A stretch of 64,000 bases of DNA. It comes from Shewanella fidelis ATCC BAA-318. Its GTDB lineage: Bacteria > Pseudomonadota > Gammaproteobacteria > Enterobacterales > Shewanellaceae. The position numbers were made by a program, and so were the translations under genes. Of this stretch, positions 1 to 8,947 are shown piece by piece. The DNA lies in assembly GCF_000518605.1 (NCBI RefSeq), contig NZ_JADX01000004.1, forward strand, positions 346,885-410,884, in the 5' to 3' direction. Numbering within the stretch: position 1 is the first letter of the stretch; each line of letters starts with the position of its first letter. The notes below the pieces were generated by a model that saw only the letters and a program-made list of their open reading frames with translations, did not search any database and was not told the origin of the DNA.

Positions 1-124
1 AAGTGTCGCTGAGGTATGCGATTATCACACTGAAGATCGTCACTTAGTTAACCCTAGCTTTGAGCGTGATAGCCAAAGTAGCGATCACGCTCCGGTTATT
101 TGTACTTTGCGTATAAGAACCTAG
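1..124 (+). CDS. C-terminal end of an endonuclease/exonuclease/phosphatase family protein (partial)
   Basis: An open frame runs in from the left edge (first whole codon at base 2) and stops at TAG 122-124, giving the last 40 residues of a protein. It ends SDHAPVICTLRIRT. The S-D-H-x-P-V signature near the C-terminus is the catalytic Asp-His end of the endonuclease/exonuclease/phosphatase fold, which also occurs in the large secreted nucleases (ExeM/NucH type) of Shewanella and Vibrio. Family is inferred from this short motif only. Substrate and length cannot be judged because the start lies outside the window. It converges on the ankyrin lipoprotein, 14 bases away. Confidence 0.55.
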   Translation, partial: SVAEVCDYHTEDRHLVNPSFERDSQSSDHAPVICTLRIRT

Positions 125-138
125 TCGCTAACGAGCGC

Positions 139-1698
139 TTAAAATTGCTGTAAAAACTTTAATAGCTCGGGTTTTGAGTCGGCGTAGTCTAATGCGCTGG
201 AGCCTGAGTGATTAATAGCTTGCAGATCGGCACCATAATCAATTAGTGCTGAGATCACCTGTTTGGCATTATCGTCTAGTTGATCAATATTAAGCACTGC
301 AATATGCAGCGCATTGTTACCATTTAAATTTGTGCCTTTAATGTCGGCGCCGCTGTCCATCAGTAACGACAGCATGGGCAAGTCTAGCTTACTGCTAGCG
401 AGTACTATCGGCGGCCAGTCGCCATAGCTATCGCTAATATTGATATCGGCTCCTTTGGCGAGCAAGAGTCTGGCGATTTCAAGGTTGTTGATATCAATCG
501 CAGTGGCAAGTGGCGTCCAGTGTTGCTTAGTAAGCTCATTCACATCAGCACCAGCATCTATCAGTAATTTAACCGCGGTTTGGTTTTGTAGTCCTATAGC
601 GTACCTAAGTGGAGAAGCGCCTTGGACATCCCGCTGATTTGGTTCTGCACCAAGCTGCAAAAGTCGCTCAATCATAGGGTTACTTTGAATATAAATTGCT
701 GACATTAATGGGGTGGTATATCCCTCTAGAGTCGCTAATGAAGGATCGGCTCCCGCTGCAACTAATTGGTTAACTTGAGCGATATTGTTGCTCTCTACTG
801 CGATAACTAACGGCGTCGCTTCAGCGCCATGACTATTAACATTCGCTCCAGCGGCAATCAATTTATCAATTATCGTTTGGCGGGGTTCTCTTCTGAGTAA
901 GGCATCCATTAACGGTGTTGTGTCATGCGCTGTTTTGGCATCGACATCTGCACCTAACCTAAGTAACGCGGCTACGATTTCAGGTTCATTAAAATCGATT
1001 GCTTGGATCAGCGCAGAAAAGCCGCCTTTTGTGAGTAGATCTAAATTAGCACCTTGAGCTGCAAGTGCGCTAAGCATGGGAATATTATTGTATTTTGCGG
1101 CAACAAAGGCAGGGCTTTCACCTTCATTGTCTTGTTGATTGATGTTGGCACCATGCTCCATAAGTAAAGCCAATGCTTGGTGATTAAATTCATCCCTTGG
1201 TAAACAGCTACCACAGCGACTTTGGGCTAAATAATGCAGCGGGGAAAGTCCTTTGTAATCGACGGTATTAGGCGTCGCATCATAGGCTAAAAGTTGTTTG
1301 AAGCTGTTAATGTCAACGTTGAAAATGGCAAACATTAGCGGTGTTTGATAACCGGAATATTGATTGCCTAAGTTGGGATCTGCTCCGGCATCAAGTAATG
1401 GCTTCACCAGCTCGGGATGGCGCATGGTAATTGCTAGGTATAAGGGGCTATAACCATCTTTAGGGTTAAGGCTTTGTCGAGGAGAACTTGCTAACAGAGC
1501 TGTAAATGCGGTTATGTCGTTTTGCTCTAAAGCGGTAATCATTGCTTCTGTAGCGGCATTAATTTCACTTTCACTCAAATCACTGCTTGAGGGTGGATTA
1601 GTGGCTTGGTTTGTTGGTTGTGGTTTAGGTGCATTGGCTGGTTGTGCGCAGCCGCCAAGCGCTAGGCCTAGCATGATTACTGTGGTTAGGCGTCTCAC
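139..1698 (-). CDS. ankyrin-repeat lipoprotein
   Basis: A 519-residue exported protein. It starts with a lipoprotein signal peptide (MRRLTTVIMLGLALGGC, lipobox LGGC with Cys17), followed by a Pro/Asn/Gln-rich linker of about 25 residues. From about residue 80 to the end there are roughly twelve ankyrin repeats, with recurrent G-x-TPL-x-x-A and LL-x-x-GAD-x-N motifs, plus a truncated final repeat. Ankyrin arrays are protein-binding scaffolds, so it probably binds a partner from the periplasmic face of a membrane; the partner is unknown. It lies 66 bases downstream of a YwqK-like lipoprotein in the same direction, and the two may form a small operon. No enzymatic domain is visible. Confidence 0.85.
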   Translation of the reverse strand: MRRLTTVIMLGLALGGCAQPANAPKPQPTNQATNPPSSSDLSESEINAATEAMITALEQNDITAFTALLASSPRQSLNPKDGYSPLYLAITMRHPELVKPLLDAGADPNLGNQYSGYQTPLMFAIFNVDINSFKQLLAYDATPNTVDYKGLSPLHYLAQSRCGSCLPRDEFNHQALALLMEHGANINQQDNEGESPAFVAAKYNNIPMLSALAAQGANLDLLTKGGFSALIQAIDFNEPEIVAALLRLGADVDAKTAHDTTPLMDALLRREPRQTIIDKLIAAGANVNSHGAEATPLVIAVESNNIAQVNQLVAAGADPSLATLEGYTTPLMSAIYIQSNPMIERLLQLGAEPNQRDVQGASPLRYAIGLQNQTAVKLLIDAGADVNELTKQHWTPLATAIDINNLEIARLLLAKGADINISDSYGDWPPIVLASSKLDLPMLSLLMDSGADIKGTNLNGNNALHIAVLNIDQLDDNAKQVISALIDYGADLQAINHSGSSALDYADSKPELLKFLQQF

Positions 1699-1764
1699 GT
1701 TTTCCCCTAGAATATCCGTATGTTGCAGCTACAACTCAATGGTGCTTGCTTGGCGGCAGCATGT

Positions 1765-2262
1765 TTAAATCCGCTGTCCATTTTTGTAAGTTCTTATCTG
1801 TTTGATAGTTCCATCTTCATTAAAATATGTCCACTGTCCATCAGGGCGGTCATTTTTGTGAAAGGACTCACGTGCTAAGGCGCCATTGTTATAATAAAGC
1901 AGCCATTTACCAACTGCTTCGCCTTGGCGAAATTGGCCTTGCTCTTCTATTGTGCCATCTGCATAAAACTTGGTTATGGGGCCATGGGGCTTGCCATCTT
2001 TAAAGTGTTCGCTTCTAGTGACTCTGCCATGACCGTCAAAGCTAACAACTTCTCCTTGGAGTAGACCGTCTTTCAGGTAGCCTTTAGCTCTAACTCTTTG
2101 CTGCTTGTCAGTATCTATAAATACCCCGGTATAGAGAGCGTCTTGATAGTAGATTGCCCCATTTCTTTGTTGTAAATCATCAAACAGAACTGTTTGATCT
2201 GTGCTACTGCAACCGCTAACTAGCGTCATTAATATCGCCAATACAGAAATGGTTCTGCACAT
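1765..2262 (-). CDS. YwqK/MORN-type repeat lipoprotein
   Basis: 165 residues with a lipoprotein signal (MCRTISVLAILMTLVSGC, lipobox VSGC). The mature part is a series of MORN-like YwqK repeats of the form x-DG-x-x-x-G-x-x-x-x-Y-x-x-G-x-x-x, for example KDGKPHGPITKFYADGTIEE and RPDGQWTYFNEDGT. Such repeats form an antiparallel beta sheet. Family members are often labelled 'YwqK family antitoxin', but nothing here looks like a toxin partner and the name should not be taken literally. It sits upstream of the ankyrin lipoprotein on the same strand, and the two are probably co-transcribed, pairing two exported repeat proteins. Function is unknown. Confidence 0.75.
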   Translation of the reverse strand: MCRTISVLAILMTLVSGCSSTDQTVLFDDLQQRNGAIYYQDALYTGVFIDTDKQQRVRAKGYLKDGLLQGEVVSFDGHGRVTRSEHFKDGKPHGPITKFYADGTIEEQGQFRQGEAVGKWLLYYNNGALARESFHKNDRPDGQWTYFNEDGTIKQIRTYKNGQRI

Positions 2263-2464
2263 TATCCTTTGTTCCTATTAGATGAAATACCAGCCAATGC
2301 TTTACTGATAAAAAACGACTGCTCAAACCTATGGCGTTTAACAAGTGGTTTACAACTTTGTCTTCTTCGTGTCATGGTGGTGCTTTAGTATCTGATCTGA
2401 TTAGACCTCGTACCACATGTCGGGTCAATAAAACTAGAACGCTAATATTAAAGGAATAATAACA

Positions 2465-4231
2465 ATGAAACGACCTGTAACTCGTAGAGACTTTTTAGCT
2501 ATGTCGGCTAAAGGCGTGGGGGCTGCCGTTGTATCTTATGGCTTAATGGGCTGTAGCAGTGACGATGATGACAAGGGGATTTACGCCGAGTTTTTACATG
2601 GACTCGCCAGTGGTGATCCTAGCCATGATGCTGTGATTATTTGGACTCGAGTCACTCCTGAAGTTGATGGCGATATTAAAGTCGCTTGGGAAGTGGCTAC
2701 TGATGCTAACTTTGCCCAGCTGGTGGTCAGTGGTGACACTATTACCAATAGCGACCGTGACTATACCGTTAAAGTTGATGCCATGGGACTAGAGTCAGGA
2801 ACTCAATATTTTTATCGTTTTAAAACCGGTAATAAGACCTCGCCTGTTGCGATGACCAAGACTTTGCCTCAAGGCGCACTGGATAAAGTGAAATTTGCGG
2901 TGATGTCCTGTGCAAATTTCCCCGCCGGCTATTTTAATGTGTATGAGATGGCGTCCAGAATGGATGACTTAGATGCAGTGATCCATCTGGGGGACTACAT
3001 ATATGAATATGCCCGTGGTGAATATGCAAGCGAGCGTGCTGCTGAGTTACAGCGTGAAGTGTTACCTGTTGGAGAGCTATTTAGCCTAAGCGATTATCGT
3101 ACCCGTTATGCGCAGTATCGCAGTGATTTAAGCTTGCAAAAGCTTCATGGTAAAGCGGCGTTTATTACCGTATGGGATGACCACGAAGTGGCTAACGATA
3201 GCTGGCGTGAAGGGGCTGAAAATCATAACGACGCTGAAGGGGACTTTGACGCCCGTAAAGAGGCAGCATTACAAGCGTACTTTGAGTGGTTGCCGATTAG
3301 GCCGTGGCGAGAGGGGAACCATGAAGAGATTTATCGCTCATTTGCTTTTGGCGATCTTGTTGATTTACATATGTTAGATACGCGCTTAATTGGTCGTGAT
3401 AAGCCGCTTGATTACGCTGAATATATGGATGCAGCTACGGGTGGCCTGGATAGTGACCGCTTTATGGCAGATGTAACGGATACCAATCGCACCATGCTTG
3501 GACAAGCGCAGCAAGCATGGGTACAAACAGCATTGCTGACATCTACAGCAACATGGCAAGTTTTAGGGCAGCAAGTGTTGATGGGGCAAATGATGCTACC
3601 GGCAGCGATTGCAACCCAGCAGTTATCTATCCCTGAGTTTGGTCAGCTTGCTGCATTGGCGCAAATCGCTGCAAGACAAGCGGCTGGCGATCCGAGTTTG
3701 ACTGAAGATGAGCTTAAGTATTTGGCATTTTTCGGTGACAAACTTACGCCTGAGGCTATGGCGCTGCTGCAGTTACCTGCCATTCCATATAATCTTGATG
3801 CTTGGGATGGTTATGCCTACGAGCGTGAAGTGTTACTCGCTACGGCTAAGTCTCAAGCCAAAAATTTGGTGGTGATTGCTGGTGATACACATAATGCTTG
3901 GGCCAATGAGCTGAAAGATGCTGCTGGCGACGCTGTTGGGGTTGAGTTTGCAACCAGTTCGGTGTCATCACCTGGGCTTGAGTACTATTTAGGAATTGAA
4001 GAAAAAGATATTCCGGCAACAGAAGCCGCTATCGTCGATTTGGTAGAAAACCTTGCTTATGCCAATTTAATGAACCGAGGTTTGATGACGCTGACTTTTA
4101 GTCATCAAGAGGTACGCAGCGACTGGCGTTATGTTGACACCATTTATACTCGCGGCTTTACAGAGGCGGTTGAGCGTAATTTCTCGATGGTGACCAAAGC
4201 CGCTAGCCATAAGCTTGAGGTAGCTAGCTAG
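2465..4231 (+). CDS. phoD: PhoD-like alkaline phosphatase/phosphodiesterase, Tat-exported
   Basis: 588 residues. The N-terminus carries a twin-arginine signal (TRRDFLAM, Arg7-Arg8) followed by a hydrophobic stretch ending YGLMGC (Cys30), which resembles a lipobox, so the protein may be a Tat-exported lipoprotein. An N-terminal beta-rich PhoD domain (about 40-135) precedes a metallophosphatase domain with MSCANF (147-152), HLGD (174-177), DDH (238-240) and a C-terminal GDTHNAW. These are the metal-ligand motifs of the Fe/Ca-dependent PhoD family. It should release phosphate from phosphomono- or diesters in the periplasm or at the cell surface. It is a single gene followed by a terminator, and I see no clear Pho box. 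Start ATG 2465 follows AAGGA. Confidence 0.9.
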   Translation: MKRPVTRRDFLAMSAKGVGAAVVSYGLMGCSSDDDDKGIYAEFLHGLASGDPSHDAVIIWTRVTPEVDGDIKVAWEVATDANFAQLVVSGDTITNSDRDYTVKVDAMGLESGTQYFYRFKTGNKTSPVAMTKTLPQGALDKVKFAVMSCANFPAGYFNVYEMASRMDDLDAVIHLGDYIYEYARGEYASERAAELQREVLPVGELFSLSDYRTRYAQYRSDLSLQKLHGKAAFITVWDDHEVANDSWREGAENHNDAEGDFDARKEAALQAYFEWLPIRPWREGNHEEIYRSFAFGDLVDLHMLDTRLIGRDKPLDYAEYMDAATGGLDSDRFMADVTDTNRTMLGQAQQAWVQTALLTSTATWQVLGQQVLMGQMMLPAAIATQQLSIPEFGQLAALAQIAARQAAGDPSLTEDELKYLAFFGDKLTPEAMALLQLPAIPYNLDAWDGYAYEREVLLATAKSQAKNLVVIAGDTHNAWANELKDAAGDAVGVEFATSSVSSPGLEYYLGIEEKDIPATEAAIVDLVENLAYANLMNRGLMTLTFSHQEVRSDWRYVDTIYTRGFTEAVERNFSMVTKAASHKLEVAS

Positions 4232-4598
4232 TATTTGCTAACTAATATTAATAACAAAATGAAGTCAGCCCCTTGGGTTGCCTTCATTTTTTTGTTGTTG
4301 CTGCCGCAATTTTTTGGCTTTTTTGCAGCAATAGCTGTCAATCTAGTATAAAATTTGCCTCCAAAATTTGCCGGGTGTTTAGATGTTAAGCAGTTAAGCA
4401 AAATTAGCCGCTAACATATGCCTATTGCCAATCTTGGAATAGCCTGCTCACTCGTCTTTTTATGCTCATCAGCGCCGTTTATTTTGATCTATTCTTAGTG
4501 AATATATGCCGATTGGTATTTGTCGCAAGTTTAGTCAATTTAGCTGCTGAAAGTGTAAAACCTAATTTAGAAATTAATAACAAGATGGGGACGGTCAA
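4232..4598. other. intergenic region, phoD to phosphoribosyltransferase
   Basis: 367 bases with no credible gene. It contains the phoD terminator and, on the + strand, a plausible sigma-70 promoter: TTGCAG at 4323-4328, an 18-base spacer, and TATAAA at 4347-4352. This would leave a leader of about 240 bases before the phosphoribosyltransferase, in which I found no clear riboswitch-like fold by eye. The promoter is a weak call. Confidence 0.3.
4257..4294 (+). terminator. intrinsic terminator after phoD
   Basis: The inverted repeat AAATGAAG...CTTCATTT, with the inner pairing GCCC/GGGT, is followed by a run of T. It lies 26 bases past the phoD stop. Confidence 0.75.
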
Positions 4599-5159
4599 AT
4601 GTCAGAGAAACGCTTTATTACCGCACAAGAGTTGCTAGAAGATTCATTTCGTTTAGCTGCGCAAGTTTATGAAAGTGGCTTCCGTCCGCAGTTTATCGTG
4701 GGTATTTGGCGTGGTGGTGCTCCAATTGGTATCGCTGTACAAGAATTTTTTGACTTTAAAAAAGTTGAAACAGACCACATTGCGGTACGTACTTCATCTT
4801 ATTACGGTATCAACAAGCAAAGTAAGCAGATTAAAGTTCATGGTCTACATTACATCGTAGAAAATGCCAATGCAGATGATGGTTTACTGATTGTTGATGA
4901 CGTTTTTGATTCTGGCCGTAGTGTTCAGGCGTTAATGGAAAACTTAAGCGACTTAATGCGTTTAAATATGCCAAAAGATGTGCGTATTGCTTGTCCATAC
5001 TATAAGCCACAAAACACCGCAGTGCCTTTAAAGCCTGATTACTTTATCCATGAGTCTGACGAGTGGTTAGTATTCCCCCATGAAGTATCAGGTTTGTCGC
5101 CAGAAGAGCTTGCTGAAGGCAAGGGCGATCTGAAAAACATCAAAGACTTATTCGTTTAA
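4599..5159 (+). CDS. purine phosphoribosyltransferase (hypoxanthine/xanthine-guanine type)
   Basis: 186 residues, a type I phosphoribosyltransferase. The PRPP-binding loop is LLIVDDVFDSGRSV (96-109), with the acidic pair Asp100-Asp101 that contacts the ribose. An upstream WRGGAPIG segment (37-44) fits the PPi loop. It should salvage a free purine base to its nucleotide using PRPP in the cytoplasm. The family fits Gpt/HPT-like enzymes of marine gammaproteobacteria. Which base is preferred cannot be read from sequence. Start ATG 4599 has a GATGGGG ribosome-binding site. It is monocistronic with its own terminator. Confidence 0.8.
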   Translation: MSEKRFITAQELLEDSFRLAAQVYESGFRPQFIVGIWRGGAPIGIAVQEFFDFKKVETDHIAVRTSSYYGINKQSKQIKVHGLHYIVENANADDGLLIVDDVFDSGRSVQALMENLSDLMRLNMPKDVRIACPYYKPQNTAVPLKPDYFIHESDEWLVFPHEVSGLSPEELAEGKGDLKNIKDLFV

Positions 5160-5177
5160 GTTGCCGCTGTTTTAGCT

Positions 5178-5206
5178 AAAAGCCACCATTTTGGTGGCTT
5201 TTTTGT
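5178..5206 (+). terminator. intrinsic terminator after phosphoribosyltransferase
   Basis: The stem AAAAGCCACC/GGTGGCTTTT with a short ATTTT loop is followed by T-rich sequence. The convergent small membrane-protein gene ends at 5215, so the hairpin may also act in the opposite direction. Confidence 0.85.
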
Positions 5207-5214
5207 TTTTGCTA

Positions 5215-5430
5215 CTAGAGTTTGTTGATTTCGTCATGTAGCTGATAAGACTTATCTGTGACGATTTTTTCTAGTGTCATCACACGTTCTTTTAACGCGG
5301 TAATTTCTTCATTTACTTGCAGTAATTCCTTGGCATCTACTCGGTTTTTTTGCTTATTGTATTCTTTGTATGCTGTGAGTAAAAATGCGCCGATTATTGC
5401 GATCGCCGCAATGGTAAAAGGTCCCATCAA
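5215..5430 (-). CDS. small PspB-like membrane protein
   Basis: 71 residues. One N-terminal transmembrane helix (about residues 4-20, GPFTIAAIAIIGAFLLTAY) is followed by a charged, coiled-coil tail (ALKERVMTLEKIVTDKSYQL). This layout is that of PspB/PspC-operon proteins, which sit in the inner membrane and regulate the phage-shock response, but no pspA or pspC is adjacent. It is best described as PspB-like of unknown role. Translation could begin at Met1 or Met2. It lies downstream of the aminopeptidase gene's direction but is transcribed away from it, so it is likely monocistronic. Confidence 0.55.
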   Translation of the reverse strand: MMGPFTIAAIAIIGAFLLTAYKEYNKQKNRVDAKELLQVNEEITALKERVMTLEKIVTDKSYQLHDEINKL

Positions 5431-5487
5431 ATTGCTTCCTTGTTAACTAGTTGTTCTTTCAGAATGGTACTGTTTTGCGCTAATAGC

Positions 5488-5518
5488 AAATAGGCCGCGC
5501 TATGTCTGCGGCCTATTT
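5488..5518 (-). terminator. hairpin terminator after the M1 aminopeptidase
   Basis: A perfect 11-bp stem AAATAGGCCGC/GCGGCCTATTT with a 9-base loop, 17 bases downstream of the aminopeptidase stop on the minus strand. The T tract is modest. Confidence 0.7.
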
Positions 5519-5534
5519 TCGTTTTGACGAGCCG

Positions 5535-8174
5535 TTAATGTTTCATGTTGGTTTTAATACGCAAGCAAGTACGTTCTTGGTGAATAGCCTGTTGTAAACC
5601 ACGTTTTGTTAATGGTGATAAATTGGGCTCAGTGTCTAATACTTGCTGCAATGCGCTGATATTGGCGTAAGTACAGTCCGTTGGGAGCAGGGTTTTGTTG
5701 TAACTGCGCATAAAGACCGAGTCTTTACTGGCATCAAGCGCAGCGAGTGTTGTTAAACGTTGCTCTGAGGTTGCCGCGCTCAAACGCTTTTGCTCACTGG
5801 GATAGAGGTTCTCCATTACGGTGCGAAGCTTGGCAAATGGCAAATTAGTTGGTTGTTGAATGCGGCTTAACCATTGACGCTTTTTGGCTGCAGCAGGTCG
5901 CGCAGCTTCGGCTCCTAGAGCATAGTTCTTAGCGCTATCTGACTTATCGCGTCTTTGCTCTTGCTCCAACCAATAGCGGGCGTTGCGGTGATCATGTTGA
6001 TTGAGGTGGACTATTATTTGCCAACGTAAAGACTGATCTAAAGTTAACCCTTTGATGGTTGCGGTTTTATTTAACAGTGAATCGAGATGATCTAAAGCAA
6101 ATTTACTGCGCGCAAACTCGATATAGGTGCTAAACCAGCGACGTTGAAAATCGCGATTGCCACTATTGAACATCACTTTTCTTAAGCTCATTTGCTCAAT
6201 GGCGCGAATTGATATCTTAGCGTAACGTTGATTGCTTGGGTGCATCTTATCGAGGTGCAGCCGTGCTTTGGAGAGCGAGTTTAACACTTGATCTAAGATG
6301 ATAGCATCGCGCTCTTTAGGTAAGTTGATAAGCACTGTACTTATATAATCATTTAGCGGGAGTTTGCCGCTCTCAACACTATCCCAAAGGCTTTGCCAAA
6401 GCATAGCGCGTAGAAAAGGGTCTTGTACTTTAGCCAGTTCAGTTTGTGCTGTGTTAAATGACACAGGATCTAAGTTGACCTTAACAAAACCCCAATCTTG
6501 GTAATTTGGATAGACAAGATCAGGACAGTGTAGACCCACAAGCTTATTAACGTCAGTGCTTTGACCTCGATAATTTACAGCCATGCTGATATTACGATGC
6601 AATTGACGGCGACCTTTAGTAAACAGGCCAACAAGCACTTTTTGCTCACGTAAGGTGTTGTGTTCGGCAATTGCGGCTGTTTGCTTTAACCTGAAGTGAC
6701 TAATGCGGCCATTAGCACAACTAAACTCAGCTTCAATGGTGTTGACCCCAGCTTGACGTAACCAGTCTTGACTCCATTGGCTTAAATCACGCTTAGCTGC
6801 TTGTTCAAGGCTATGAATAAAGTCGTTTAACTCAGCATTTTGGTAGCTGTATTGGCTTAGATAGTTTTGTACGCCTTGTTGAAATACCTTTTCGCTGACT
6901 AGGTGGTTAAGCTGTTTTAAGCTTGCAGCACCTTTGGCGTAGGTAATGGCATCGATGTTATCAAATGCATTTTTGCTCGATGCAACGCTGGCCTCGATTG
7001 GGTGGCTATTGGCAGAGCTATCTAGACTGTAGGCGCGTTGCTTTTCTTCTGTGTAAAAGCTGCGCCAAACTTGGTTAAATTCAGTTACTTTGCTGGTGGC
7101 TTGAATCGCCATAAATGCGGCAAAACTTTCATTTAGCCATAAACCGTTCCACCATTTCATGGTGACAAGATTGCCGAACCATTGGTGTGCCATTTCATGC
7201 ATGATCACCATGGCAAGTCGCTGTTTTTGTTCGCTGGTCATAGCACTGTCAGTGAGGTATTGCTTCTCGCTAACAGTAATTGCCGCAGGATTTTCCATTG
7301 CACCGTAAAGAAAGTCAGGTACTAATAGTTGATCATATTTTTTAAATGGGTAGTCGATGCCAAAGTAGTCTTCGAAGTAGCCTAGCCCTTGTTGAGTGTA
7401 GTTAAACCAGTCTTGCGGATTAACTTTTTCTGCGACAGATTGCCGGGAAAATAATCGCAGTGGATACTTACCTGAGTTGTCTTGCCACATATGATATGGC
7501 CCAGCGTGCATGGAAAAGTTATAAGGACTTAGCTTAGGTGACTGTGGAAACTGCCAGCGTCGCTGGTTACCAAGATCTATGATTTGGCTTTCTTTGGTGG
7601 CGCTGATCACTGTCCATGATTTTGGCGCAGTAACCGTTAACTGGAAAGTGGCTTTAACATCTGGTTGAGCAAATACAGCAAACATTTTTTGCGCAGTGGC
7701 GGGTTCAAAGTGAGAGTATAAATAAACCTGCTCATCGACGGGATCGACAAATTTATGTAGGCCTTCGCCTGTATTACTGTATGGACGATGATATTCAACT
7801 TCTATGGTATTGCTGCCACGATTAAGCAAGCGAGGGTTGAGCAGAATATAGCTGTTGTTATAGTTGGGATAGACTTTTTTGCCGTTAATGATAAAGCGTT
7901 TAATTTGGGCTTGATTTAGATCTAAGCTTAGCGGTTGATCTGTATCGCTGAGCTCAAAGCTTACTTTAGTTATGCCGCTAAAGCTGTCTTGCGCTGTTAG
8001 GGTAAAATCGAGTTGGTAGTGCACATCAGATAGTCGGTCTGAGCGCTGGCCTGCTTGTTCTTGGGTTATATAGGCTGAACTATCTCGTTGTTGCTGTTGC
8101 GCTTCGCTAGCAATAGATGAGGTGATTAATAAACTTAAAATGGCGGCGACAGCGCGGTAAAACGACAACTTCAA
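5535..8174 (-). CDS. M1 family zinc aminopeptidase, exported
   Basis: A gluzincin aminopeptidase of the PepN/LTA4H superfamily, which removes N-terminal residues from peptides. The chosen start is TTG at 8174, preceded by AAGGAT six bases upstream; it yields a clean signal peptide MKLSFYRAVAAILSLLITSS. From that start the protein is 879 residues. It has the exopeptidase motif GAMEN (291-295) and the zinc site HEMAHQWFGN (His326, Glu327, His330), with the third ligand in NESF (Glu349). An upstream in-frame start at 8243 would add 23 residues and spoil the signal peptide. The export signal suggests a periplasmic enzyme, unlike cytoplasmic PepN. It is monocistronic, between two terminators. Confidence 0.9.
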   Translation of the reverse strand: MKLSFYRAVAAILSLLITSSIASEAQQQQRDSSAYITQEQAGQRSDRLSDVHYQLDFTLTAQDSFSGITKVSFELSDTDQPLSLDLNQAQIKRFIINGKKVYPNYNNSYILLNPRLLNRGSNTIEVEYHRPYSNTGEGLHKFVDPVDEQVYLYSHFEPATAQKMFAVFAQPDVKATFQLTVTAPKSWTVISATKESQIIDLGNQRRWQFPQSPKLSPYNFSMHAGPYHMWQDNSGKYPLRLFSRQSVAEKVNPQDWFNYTQQGLGYFEDYFGIDYPFKKYDQLLVPDFLYGAMENPAAITVSEKQYLTDSAMTSEQKQRLAMVIMHEMAHQWFGNLVTMKWWNGLWLNESFAAFMAIQATSKVTEFNQVWRSFYTEEKQRAYSLDSSANSHPIEASVASSKNAFDNIDAITYAKGAASLKQLNHLVSEKVFQQGVQNYLSQYSYQNAELNDFIHSLEQAAKRDLSQWSQDWLRQAGVNTIEAEFSCANGRISHFRLKQTAAIAEHNTLREQKVLVGLFTKGRRQLHRNISMAVNYRGQSTDVNKLVGLHCPDLVYPNYQDWGFVKVNLDPVSFNTAQTELAKVQDPFLRAMLWQSLWDSVESGKLPLNDYISTVLINLPKERDAIILDQVLNSLSKARLHLDKMHPSNQRYAKISIRAIEQMSLRKVMFNSGNRDFQRRWFSTYIEFARSKFALDHLDSLLNKTATIKGLTLDQSLRWQIIVHLNQHDHRNARYWLEQEQRRDKSDSAKNYALGAEAARPAAAKKRQWLSRIQQPTNLPFAKLRTVMENLYPSEQKRLSAATSEQRLTTLAALDASKDSVFMRSYNKTLLPTDCTYANISALQQVLDTEPNLSPLTKRGLQQAIHQERTCLRIKTNMKH

Positions 8175-8276
8175 AATCACATCCTTTATTGTTTTATAGT
8201 CTACTGATGTGGCGCCTATAGCGATACAGCGCTGTGAGCGCATAAGGTACCGTATTTCTGCAAAGGGCTAAAGCAT

Positions 8277-8303
8277 AAAAAAGCCAGCTTAACGCTGGCT
8301 TAA
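8277..8303 (-). terminator. intrinsic terminator after lpoB
   Basis: On the minus strand the stem AAGCCAGC/GCTGGCTT with a 5-base loop is followed by six T. It lies 28 bases beyond the lpoB stop. Confidence 0.85.
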
Positions 8304-8330
8304 CTGATATAAGGATTTACCTGAGTAAAA

Positions 8331-8924
8331 TTATAGTCCTAAGAAAGATTTAGACTTAACTTTACGGATCTCTTTTTCATCAGACCATTCAATAAGACCA
8401 GTTTCTAAGTCCATTAAACGCATCGTCATTTTGTAGTAAACATCTTTAGTGCTGCCATCTTGCTTAACGATGCTAGATAGGTTGCCGTAAAGCATGTATT
8501 GCGCACCAATTTGACGACCAAAGTTAATCGCAGTTGATGGGTCAACCATACCTGAATTGTTTTGGTAATCTAACTGCTTACGTACCGAATCGACTTTCGT
8601 CATGTCGATAAAGCGGAACTTGCCTGAGCGCAGTAGTTTGTTGCTAATAGAGTCGGTGACTGATTCAGTATCGATATGTTCAGACGTTTTGTTTTTAATC
8701 TTATCAACAAAGATGATTGGACGATCGTTGGCAGTCATCGCTACAACTGGTGGGAACGTCAGCATGCTGTCTACCATCTTAGCCGCGATAGCTTGTAAAT
8801 CGGTAGAGCCGAAGTTTTCGTTTACGGTTTCCACTTCTGTGGCATCACCGTATTCAACTTTTGATTGGCAGGCAGATAAACCGATAACTGCTGCAAGAAT
8901 AAAAACGACTTTTAAATGTTTCAT
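8331..8924 (-). CDS. lpoB: penicillin-binding protein activator LpoB
   Basis: About 197 residues from ATG 8924, the Met preceded by GGAATTAACT, giving the lipoprotein signal MKHLKVVFILAAVIGLSAC (lipobox LSAC). The rest matches the LpoB fold: ALIAAKMVDSML-like helix, then RPIIFVDKIKNKTSEHID and GAQYMLYGNLSSI, ending in EIRKVKSKSFLGL. LpoB is an outer-membrane lipoprotein that reaches through the peptidoglycan to activate the synthase PBP1b. It follows the COG3014 lipoprotein gene by 23 bases and is probably translated from the same mRNA. An extra in-frame ATG at 8936 is less likely to be used. Confidence 0.85.
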   Translation of the reverse strand: MKHLKVVFILAAVIGLSACQSKVEYGDATEVETVNENFGSTDLQAIAAKMVDSMLTFPPVVAMTANDRPIIFVDKIKNKTSEHIDTESVTDSISNKLLRSGKFRFIDMTKVDSVRKQLDYQNNSGMVDPSTAINFGRQIGAQYMLYGNLSSIVKQDGSTKDVYYKMTMRLMDLETGLIEWSDEKEIRKVKSKSFLGL

Positions 8925-8947
8925 AGTTAATTCCATACAAGTGATTG

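Noticed and set aside
1765-2262. Antitoxin function for the YwqK-like gene
   Set aside because: It is a lipoprotein with no toxin gene adjacent; the antitoxin label is a family name only.
5215-5430. A complete psp (phage-shock) operon
   Set aside because: Only a PspB-like single-helix protein is present; no pspA, pspC or pspF nearby.
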